From Caldilineaceae bacterium (GTDB taxonomy: Bacteria; Chloroflexota; Anaerolineae; Caldilineales; Caldilineaceae), in NCBI GenBank assembly GCA_014879855.1, contig JACSRH010000219.1, positions 1-28,400 on the forward strand: a DNA stretch of 28,400 nt, given 5' to 3'. Both the position numbers and the translations under genes were made by a program. The notes under the pieces are model-generated. The model saw only the letters and a program-made list of their open reading frames with translations, had not been told where the DNA came from and searched no databases. This document shows, piece by piece, positions 1 through 6,520 of this stretch (its first letter is position 1; each line of letters opens with the position of its first letter).

Positions 1-17
1 ATTGATGCTAGTCTGTA

Positions 18-51
18 ATCTTCCCGGAAGCTCCAAAGCTTCCGGGAAGAT
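18..51. repeat. Perfect 15-bp hairpin near the left edge
   Basis: Bases 18-32 and 37-51 are exact reverse complements around a four-base CCAA loop. Neither side is followed by a T run, so it is not a classical intrinsic terminator in either direction. It may be a stabilising 3' hairpin of a gene left of the window, or a bidirectional attenuation structure. The pairing is seen directly; the role is inferred. Confidence 0.6.
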
Positions 52-188
52 GTTCCGCAAAAATACTTACCCTAGCGGTCAGTAATTCGAGCGCCGGGGC
101 GCGGGTTAGTGTGCGGGCAGAGCGGGTCTTGTTTGTGTGAAATCTGTCGGCGGCTCCCCAATGTTCTCACTCTCCTGTGCGCAAAATC

Positions 189-197
189 TGTTATACT
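189..197 (+). promoter_or_regulatory. Extended -10 candidate (TGT TATACT)
   Basis: TGT followed by TATACT fits the extended -10 form seen repeatedly in this window. No good -35 lies 16-18 bp upstream. Transcription would start near base 204 and read toward the SARP-like gene, leaving a long leader of about 300 bases if translation begins at 504. It would also run antisense to the small minus-strand frame. Confidence 0.35.
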
Positions 198-236
198 GGG
201 TGTATCACTCGGCTCGCATCGCTACCTGTCTTCCTT

Positions 237-455
237 TTACCCGCCAGCCAGACGCGCGATCAAAAAGTCGACCAATGCACCTAGCGTGCGTAAGAGTACT
301 TCGTCCGGTTCTGCCGCCACTTCGCGCACCGAGAAGCGCCAGACCCAGGATCCTTGCTGCTCGCCATCCGGTTCGCGCCAGCAGCGCAACAGAAACGATT
401 GGTGAGCTCGCACGGCCCTTTGACCTGCCGGTGTTGTGGCGCCTTTCGTTGGCAT
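237..455 (-). CDS. Possible small conserved hypothetical protein (72 aa)
   Basis: This open frame starts with ATG at 455 and stops with TAA at 239-237. I do not recognise a named domain. The middle, with SFLLRCWRE, then a Trp-Val-Trp-Arg-Phe stretch, then a leucine-rich C-terminal helix ending LVDFLIARL, resembles a family of short hypothetical proteins I recall from Chloroflexota genomes (a Leu-Leu-Arg-x-Trp-Arg core and a final LxxLxxFL helix). It is divergent from the SARP-like gene. If that gene starts at TTG 504 the two do not overlap and share a 48-bp divergent spacer; a start at ATG 354 would make them collide. No clear ribosome-binding site is seen. It could still be a chance frame. 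Confidence 0.45.
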   Translation of the reverse strand: MPTKGATTPAGQRAVRAHQSFLLRCWREPDGEQQGSWVWRFSVREVAAEPDEVLLRTLGALVDFLIARLAGG

Positions 456-503
456 AGTGGCAGGATAGCCAGCAATCGTTCCATAATCGTTCCAGGAAAT
501 CTC

Positions 504-3500
504 TTGCTCGAACTCACATTCCTCACCCCGCTCTCGATCCGGCTGGACAGCCAGCCACTCAAGCTGCCCACGCGCCGCACCGAAGCGCTATTGGTTTATC
601 TGATCCGCAACCGCCAGACCCACGCCCGCGATGTGCTGGCCTATCTCTTCTGGGACGATCTGCCGCAGAGTAAGGCGCAGGGCAATCTGCGCGTGCTGCT
701 TGCCAACCTGCGTAAGGAACTGGCGCCCTATATCATCATCACCCGTCAGACAGTTGCCTTTAACGCGCAAAGTGCGCACCGCCTGGACGTTGACGGCCTC
801 GAAACAGTGTTGGCTGCTGCCCGCGAGGAAATTGACCGCACCGGCGCAATCGCCAGAATGACCGCCACGACCCTGGGCGAGGCGCTGCTAGTCTACCAGG
901 GCGAGCTGCTGCCGGGCTTCTTTTTGCGCGGGGGACAGGGCTTCGAGGAGTGGCTGGCGACGGAGCGCGAGTGGCTGTGGACGCGCGTCGTCGAAGCGCT
1001 CGATGACCTGGCGACCGAGCACCTGCAGCAGGGCGACTATCGCGCCGGCATCGCGCAGGCGCAGCGCCTGGTCAACCTGGATCCGTTGCGCGAGGAAGGG
1101 CATCAGCTATTGATGCAACTCTGGGCCGCAGAGGGTCAGCTAAGCGCTGCGCTCGCCCAGTATGACCGCTGCGTCGAGATTCTGGCACGGGAGCTGAACG
1201 TCCCTCCCCATCCATTCACCACTGAGCTGAGCAAACGGATGCGCGCCGGCGCGTGGCAGCTACCGCGTGGCGCAAAGGCAACTCCTGGCGGTTTCCGTCA
1301 ACCTGTCCCGCACACCCTGCCGCGCCCGATGACGCCCTTCTGGGGACGAACCACCGAGCTCGCGCACCTGGCCACATTGCTGCGTGATCCGGCCACACCG
1401 TTGATCACCATTGCCGGCCCTGGCGGCGTGGGCAAGACTGCATTGGCGATTGAGGCGGCGCGTCAATGGGTGGAAGCGGAGCGACTGGGGCCAGAGGGCG
1501 CTGACACGCGCCCGCACTTTGCAGACGGCATCTATTTTGTCGCATTGGGGGCTGTCAGCACTGGCTCAGGGATCGCACCGGCCACTGCAGAGGCTGTCGG
1601 CTATCATTTCCAGAAGGATACCGACGACGAAATTGCGCAACTGTTGCACTACGTGCGCGACAAGGCTATGTTGCTGGTTTTGGACAACGCCGAACACCTG
1701 CTCAACGATACTGACTTTTTTGGCCGGCTCCTTGCCGCGCCCCACGTAAAATTGCTGATAACATCTCGCCACAAGCTGAACCGGCATGGCGAAACCGCGG
1801 TCATGCTCGATGGCCTGGACTTCCCCAGCCCTGCGGCTGTCGCAGAACTGGACGGCGCGCCGGCGCTCCACGCCACCTTGCTGCAATTCAGCGCGGTTCG
1901 CCTCTTTATAGAAACCATCCGCCGCGGCCATGGCAACATCACGCTGCGCGACAAGGATATAGCGGACATCGCCAGGATCTGCCAGCTAGTGCAGGGCATC
2001 CCGCTGGCGCTTCTGCTGGCCGCCGCCTGGATCGAGTTGTTCTCGCCCGCCGAGATTGCCGCCGAAATCGAGCGAAACGTCGCTTTTCTGACAATTGACG
2101 CGGCCCACGGAGGCGCGGATCACCCCGTGCGCCAGCACAGCATGCAGGCCGTTTTCGACCACTCGTGGGCGTTGCTGACCCGCGACGAGCAACAGACGCT
2201 TGCACGAATGTCGATCTTCCACAGCGGTTGCACCCGGCGCGTCGCGCAGGAAGTGACCGCTGGTTCGCTGCGTGAATTGCTCTCCCTGGTGCACAAATCA
2301 TTGCTGGTGCGTGATGTTGCAGCCGAGCGCTTCACCATTCATGAACTGCTGCGCCAGATGGCGTCCGCGAAATTGCACGAGAGCGGCGAACCTGCCGCTC
2401 CGCTCCATCGCCTTGCCGTCGCAACCGTGGAGCAGCTCTATGCACAGCACTTGGCGCTGTATGCAAGTGAACTGGCCCATCACGCGGAGCAGGCAGGCAT
2501 GTTGGACAAAGCGCGCGGCTATTGGCGGCTTGCCGGCGACACCGCCCGTGATCTCTATCAAAACGTGCTTGCCCTTGAGCAATATGGCCGCGCGCTGCAA
2601 TTGACGGGCGACGATGATCTTGAAATGGCCTTCCAGCTACGCAGGGAGCGCCAGGCAATCAACCATCTCCTGGGCCGGCGTGCGCAACAGGCAAGCGAAC
2701 TGGCGGCTCTCCACGATCTGGCGGCGGCGCTGCGCGACGCACGCAAGCAAAGTGACGCCGCTATCTGCCAGGCGCGCTATGCGGAAGCGACCGGCAACTA
2801 CGCCGATGCCGCCCACGCGGCCCAGCTGGCGGTTATCCTGGCGGAAACAGCCGGCGCTGGCGACTTGCAGGCGCTCGGCAATCTGGCCTGGGGTGTTGCG
2901 TTGAGTCGCGGAAATGACTTCGACGCGGCGCGGGAGCGGCTGGAAGCGGCTGTACGCTTTGCCGAAGCCTCGAGCCTGCCCCTCATCGCGGCGGATAGCC
3001 TGCGCAACCTCGGCATCGACGCGGTCTACCAGGGCCGGCCCGACCTTGCTCGGCGTTATTTTGCAGAGAATTTGGAAATCTATCGACAACTGAACAATCG
3101 GCCGGGCGAGGCGGCCGGGCTAGGCAACCTGGGCGCGCTGGCGCTGCACCAGTGTGACTACCACGGCGCCCAGTCTTTCCTGGCGGAGGCGGTGGCGATC
3201 TTTCGCCAGATGGGCGACCGGCGCAGCGAAGCGATCGGGCTGAACAACCTCGGCGTGATCGCGCACAAGCTCGGCGAGGGTGACGTCGCGGAGCAGTGCA
3301 TCGCACAGGCGCTGCGTATTGCGACGGCCATCGACGACCAACAGAGCTGCCGCGAGGCGCACAATCTGCTCGGCCATTTTTTGCTCGACCAAAGCCGGCG
3401 TGACGAAGCCAAAGGTCACTATACACAAGCGTTGCAGTTGGCGCGAATGCTGGAATCCGGCGGGCATGTGCTGGAGTCGCAGGTGGGGTTGGCGTCCATC

Positions 3501-3794
3501 GCGCTGGCTGAAGGAGATGCCGACGCCGCACTTCTGCTGCTGGGTGACGAGTGGGAACATATCGATGAGGCGCTTCTTGCCCAAACAGAGGATATAGTGC
3601 GCTTGTATTGGTCGATCTACCGCATTCTGATCGCCAATCATGCTGCACGGGCCGATGTGATGCTGGCCGCCGCGTGCAGCCACTTGCAGGGCCAGGTTGC
3701 GCAGATCGCCGACCCGGACGCGCGGCAGGCCTTTCTTGTCATTTCCATCCATCGGGCGCTGGGCGAAGTGTGCACGGGAGGGGATGATCTGTAA
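504..3794 (+). CDS. SARP/AfsR-type transcriptional regulator with STAND ATPase and TPR repeats
   Basis: This is a large signal-integrating transcription factor of about 1096 residues. Numbered from TTG 504, residues 1-85 look like an OmpR-type winged helix (the start LELTFLTPLSIRLDSQPL is typical of the family). Residues about 95-235 are a BTAD helical domain. A P-loop STAND/NB-ARC ATPase follows, with Walker A GPGGVGKT at 305-312, Walker B LLVLDN at about 390-395, and a GIPLALLLAA motif. The C-terminal third is TPR-like, with repeated NLG..A.. units. Family knowledge: such proteins are held inactive until a ligand acts on the sensor part, then bind promoter repeats. TTG 504 has AGGAAA just upstream and gives a family-like N terminus; ATG 354 would add 50 poorly conserved residues. 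The stop codon shares one base with the next gene, which suggests translational coupling. Function is confident; target genes are unknown. Confidence 0.9.
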   Translation: MLELTFLTPLSIRLDSQPLKLPTRRTEALLVYLIRNRQTHARDVLAYLFWDDLPQSKAQGNLRVLLANLRKELAPYIIITRQTVAFNAQSAHRLDVDGLETVLAAAREEIDRTGAIARMTATTLGEALLVYQGELLPGFFLRGGQGFEEWLATEREWLWTRVVEALDDLATEHLQQGDYRAGIAQAQRLVNLDPLREEGHQLLMQLWAAEGQLSAALAQYDRCVEILARELNVPPHPFTTELSKRMRAGAWQLPRGAKATPGGFRQPVPHTLPRPMTPFWGRTTELAHLATLLRDPATPLITIAGPGGVGKTALAIEAARQWVEAERLGPEGADTRPHFADGIYFVALGAVSTGSGIAPATAEAVGYHFQKDTDDEIAQLLHYVRDKAMLLVLDNAEHLLNDTDFFGRLLAAPHVKLLITSRHKLNRHGETAVMLDGLDFPSPAAVAELDGAPALHATLLQFSAVRLFIETIRRGHGNITLRDKDIADIARICQLVQGIPLALLLAAAWIELFSPAEIAAEIERNVAFLTIDAAHGGADHPVRQHSMQAVFDHSWALLTRDEQQTLARMSIFHSGCTRRVAQEVTAGSLRELLSLVHKSLLVRDVAAERFTIHELLRQMASAKLHESGEPAAPLHRLAVATVEQLYAQHLALYASELAHHAEQAGMLDKARGYWRLAGDTARDLYQNVLALEQYGRALQLTGDDDLEMAFQLRRERQAINHLLGRRAQQASELAALHDLAAALRDARKQSDAAICQARYAEATGNYADAAHAAQLAVILAETAGAGDLQALGNLAWGVALSRGNDFDAARERLEAAVRFAEASSLPLIAADSLRNLGIDAVYQGRPDLARRYFAENLEIYRQLNNRPGEAAGLGNLGALALHQCDYHGAQSFLAEAVAIFRQMGDRRSEAIGLNNLGVIAHKLGEGDVAEQCIAQALRIATAIDDQQSCREAHNLLGHFLLDQSRRDEAKGHYTQALQLARMLESGGHVLESQVGLASIALAEGDADAALLLLGDEWEHIDEALLAQTEDIVRLYWSIYRILIANHAARADVMLAAACSHLQGQVAQIADPDARQAFLVISIHRALGEVCTGGDDL

Positions 3795-4753
3795 TGCAGA
3801 GCGACGAAGGGCTTACCGAAGAAGGAAGCCGGATCAGGCTGATGTCTTTGCAAAATGCAGGGTCAAGCCATTGGCTGAACGACGATCTGCGCCGGTTGAT
3901 CGAGCGGCGGGTCTCCCGCTATCGTGGCGCGCCGTGGCGCATCGAGCAGGTGCAGGATCGCACTGACTTCGCTTCACATCCTGCCGCCGTGCTGTCCGGC
4001 GCCGGCTTTGCCGTCTTCGTCAAGGCAGGCGAAGGTGCGCTGGCCGTTGACCGCTTCCAGCGGGAGCTGGCAGGGCTGCGACTGCTCAGCACGCAAGCGG
4101 GCGTGCTCACACCGGCAGGAATCGGCCTCCTGGAAGTGAGCGACAGCGCGGTGGTCGTGATGCAGGCCGTGCAGGAGATCGAGCGCGATGCTGTGTTCTG
4201 GCCGCAAATGGGGCAGGCGCTGGCGCAGATGCACAGCGTCAAGGGCAGGCGCTTTGGGTTGGAAACTCACGCTTACTGGGGAGATCTCTATCAAGACAAT
4301 ACACCGGCAGACGACTGGGCAACGTTCTTTTGGGAACGCCGGCTGGCGCCGCGCCTCAAAGCTGCGGTGGACTCCGGCCATCTGCCTGCCGCGTTGGTGG
4401 CGCCGATCGAATGGATCGGCGCCCGTCTGCCGGCGCTGATCGGCCCTGCCGTCGCCCCGGCGCTGCTGCACGGCGACGCGCACAAAAACAACTGTCTCAA
4501 CACGCTGCTGGGGCCTGTGTTTATCGATCCTGCGGTCTACTACGGCCATCCGGAGATGGACCTGGCCTACATGGACTTTTTCGAGCCTGTGCCGGGCGAT
4601 CTTCTAGGCGGTTATGCCGAGATCGCCCCACTTGACGCCGGTTTTGTCGAGCGGCGCGAGTTGTGGCGTCTGCCTGCGCGGCTGGCGATGGTGGAAGTGA
4701 ACGTTCCCCACGCATTGGACAGACTTAACGCCGCGGTGCGAAACTATCTGTAA
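3794..4753 (+). CDS. Fructosamine kinase-like protein (FN3K family)
   Basis: This is a protein-kinase-fold small-molecule kinase of 319 residues. Family role: ATP-dependent phosphorylation of ketoamine (Amadori) adducts, which destabilises and removes them. Visible landmarks are FAVFVKAG with the likely ATP-binding Lys77, Glu91, the WxxFFxxRRL segment at 175-184, the catalytic loop LLHGDAHKNN with Asp228, and IDPAVYYGHPEMDLA with metal-binding Asp245, which is strongly FN3K-like. The usual HGDLW.GN catalytic loop is altered to HGDAHKNN, so the substrate may differ; a divergent aminoglycoside-phosphotransferase-type kinase is the alternative. The ATG overlaps the regulator's TAA by one base and has GGAGGGG upstream. 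An internal ATG at 3842 would remove 16 weak N-terminal residues. Confidence 0.82.
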   Translation: MQSDEGLTEEGSRIRLMSLQNAGSSHWLNDDLRRLIERRVSRYRGAPWRIEQVQDRTDFASHPAAVLSGAGFAVFVKAGEGALAVDRFQRELAGLRLLSTQAGVLTPAGIGLLEVSDSAVVVMQAVQEIERDAVFWPQMGQALAQMHSVKGRRFGLETHAYWGDLYQDNTPADDWATFFWERRLAPRLKAAVDSGHLPAALVAPIEWIGARLPALIGPAVAPALLHGDAHKNNCLNTLLGPVFIDPAVYYGHPEMDLAYMDFFEPVPGDLLGGYAEIAPLDAGFVERRELWRLPARLAMVEVNVPHALDRLNAAVRNYL

Positions 4754-4788
4754 AGCGCAGTACAAGACCAACGAGAGGTCAAAATCAC

Positions 4789-5454
4789 GTGCACAACGAA
4801 TTACTCTGCGACGCCATTCTCTTTGATCTGGACGGCGTCCTGATCGATTCTTCGGCGTGCATTGCGCGCAACTGGCAGATCTGGGCCGAGCCGCATGGCA
4901 TCGACGTTGCCGCAATCATGAAGGTGGCGCACGGCGTGCGTTCGATTGAGACGATCCAGCAGGTGGCGCCCCATCTCGACGCGCAGGCAGAGGCGGAGCG
5001 CCTCACCGCGCTGGAGGTGGCCGACACAAATGGCGTCATCGCCATGCCGGGCGCACATGCCTTGCTGTCCACGTTGCCGGCCCACGCCTGGACGATTGTG
5101 ACATCGGGCGGCGCGGCGCTGGCCAGGGCGCGATTGGCGGCGGTTGGGTTGCCGGTTCCAGCGCAGATCGTCACGGCGGACGATGTAACGCAGGGGAAGC
5201 CCGCGCCGGAGCCGTATCTGCTCGGCGCGCAGCGGCTGGGCATCGCACCAGAACGGTGTCTCGTCGTCGAGGATGCACCGGCGGGCATCCAGGCAGGGCG
5301 CAGCGCCGGCATCCGCGTGCTTGGCATTGCCTCGACGCATACCCGCAGCGAGTTGCTGGAAAACGGGGTGACGGCAGTGGTGGGCCGGCTGACTGATCTC
5401 CGCGTTCGCACCGCGGCCGACAAGTTTCGTCTTCTCGTTCAAATGATGCAGTGA
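4789..5454 (+). CDS. HAD-superfamily sugar phosphatase (beta-phosphoglucomutase-like subfamily)
   Basis: This cytosolic phosphatase of 221 residues has all four HAD motifs: I, FDLDGVLIDS with nucleophile Asp13 and acid/base Asp15; II, IVTSGGA around Thr105/Ser106; III, Lys137 in GKPAPEPY; IV, VVEDAPAG with Glu161/Asp162. The HGVRS motif at about 48-52 in the cap is typical of sugar and polyol phosphate phosphatases such as YfbT and the yeast DOG/GPP enzymes. It begins at GTG 4789 after a GAGAGG ribosome-binding site, 35 bases beyond the fructosamine kinase. The pairing suggests dephosphorylation of the sugar phosphate released by the kinase pathway, but the exact substrate cannot be read from sequence. 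Confidence 0.88.
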   Translation: MHNELLCDAILFDLDGVLIDSSACIARNWQIWAEPHGIDVAAIMKVAHGVRSIETIQQVAPHLDAQAEAERLTALEVADTNGVIAMPGAHALLSTLPAHAWTIVTSGGAALARARLAAVGLPVPAQIVTADDVTQGKPAPEPYLLGAQRLGIAPERCLVVEDAPAGIQAGRSAGIRVLGIASTHTRSELLENGVTAVVGRLTDLRVRTAADKFRLLVQMMQ

Positions 5455-5478
5455 TTTTATTCAACCCAGGAGAGAGTG

Positions 5479-5916
5479 ATGATTCGCCAGCTTGCCCACG
5501 TCTGTTTCTTTACCGACCAGATCGATGCAATGGTTGCCTTCTATCGCGACGGGCTTGGTCTTCCCGTCAAGTTTACCCTCCACACCGACGACGACGAATT
5601 GATGGGCTATTACTTCGACTGTGGCGCCACGACCTTTATCGAAGTCTTTGACCAGAAACTCGCCGTCAAGCAATGGGGCGGCCAGGTGCAGGCGTTGAAG
5701 CCCGGCAGCCAATATAAGCACTTCTGCCTGGAAGTCACCGGGCTGGCCGACGTTAAGGCCATGCTCGAAGGCCGCGGCATCCAAGTCACTGCCGTCAAGC
5801 TGGGCATGGATCACTCGCTACAGGCATGGATCAACGACCCCGACGGCAACGCTATCGAATTGATGGAATATACACACGCCAGCCTGCAACTTCACCGTCC
5901 GCCGCCGGCGCGTTGA
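5479..5916 (+). CDS. VOC-superfamily (glyoxalase/bleomycin-resistance fold) protein
   Basis: The 145-residue single-domain protein carries two beta-alpha-beta-beta-beta halves. The first contains QLAHVCFFTD, with FYRDGLGLPV after it; the second contains KHFCLEV and ends with DPDGNAIELMEY. Candidate metal ligands are His7, Glu55, His81 and Glu127, the usual H/E/H/E arrangement of glyoxalase I-like and dioxygenase-like members. ATG 5479 is preferred over the GTG three bases earlier because AGGAG lies six bases upstream. It follows the HAD gene by 24 bases, so it is probably in the same transcript. In that context glyoxal or methylglyoxal handling alongside deglycation is attractive, but this is inference. 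Confidence 0.85.
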   Translation: MIRQLAHVCFFTDQIDAMVAFYRDGLGLPVKFTLHTDDDELMGYYFDCGATTFIEVFDQKLAVKQWGGQVQALKPGSQYKHFCLEVTGLADVKAMLEGRGIQVTAVKLGMDHSLQAWINDPDGNAIELMEYTHASLQLHRPPPAR

Positions 5917-5970
5917 CGCCGGTGCATCCAAAAGGAAAAATGCACGCGGCGTCGAGGCTCACGTAAACGC

Positions 5971-6468
5971 ATGCGAAATCTTCGACAAACTGACCAGCGA
6001 AAAAACGCTGGAAATGGGACAAATCAGCGAACGATATTTACCTTTGGCAGCGTGATGTTCTGGCTATTCCTGGGCATCGCGCTAATCATGCTGACTATTG
6101 CCTTGTTGACAGGCTTTCAGATCACCCGGTCGATGGCAGGTGAGACGCAGGCGCCAGGATTCGTCACCGGTATGGTTTCACGCAGCGACGCCAATGGGAA
6201 TGAGTTCTTCTATCCGATCGTTGCGTTTACACTGCCGGATGGGAGTCGCAAGATTGTGCAGACCGGGGTGGGCAGTTGGCCTCCAGCCTACGCGGTGGAT
6301 GATGCCGTCACTGTGGTGTTTGATCCGGAGCGACCCTCCACCGCCCGCATCGCAACCCCTGCCGGCGCGTTGGCGCAATGGATCTGGACGCTTGTCACGG
6401 GAATTCTAGCCGTGGCATTTTTCCTGGCTGCGTGGTTGGCGTGGTGGGTGGCCGGCGGCGCGACCTGA
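5971..6468 (+). CDS. DUF3592 membrane protein
   Basis: The 165-residue protein has two membrane segments, at about residues 29-48 (MFWLFLGIALIMLTIALLTG) and 136-158. They flank an extracytoplasmic or cytoplasmic beta domain containing FYPIVAFTLPDGSRK and VFDPERPSTARI. This YPxVxFxxxDG...DPxxPxxARI pattern is characteristic of DUF3592, whose function is unknown. The first 25 residues are polar and poorly family-like, so translation could begin nearer to the first membrane segment (ATG 6055). No ribosome-binding site clearly decides this. Confidence 0.75.
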   Translation: MRNLRQTDQRKNAGNGTNQRTIFTFGSVMFWLFLGIALIMLTIALLTGFQITRSMAGETQAPGFVTGMVSRSDANGNEFFYPIVAFTLPDGSRKIVQTGVGSWPPAYAVDDAVTVVFDPERPSTARIATPAGALAQWIWTLVTGILAVAFFLAAWLAWWVAGGAT

Positions 6469-6504
6469 CACGCCATGCGCCACCGCGCCCAGGCAGAGTT
6501 CATA

Positions 6505-6513
6505 TGCTATACT
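6505..6513 (+). promoter_or_regulatory. Extended -10 promoter for a leaderless transcript (TGC TATACT)
   Basis: TGC precedes TATACT (6508-6513). The ATG of the fused MFS/SpeE-like gene is at 6521, seven bases later, which is where transcription would start. No Shine-Dalgarno sequence lies before this ATG, which supports a leaderless mRNA. Confidence 0.55.
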
Positions 6514-6520
6514 CCCCGTT

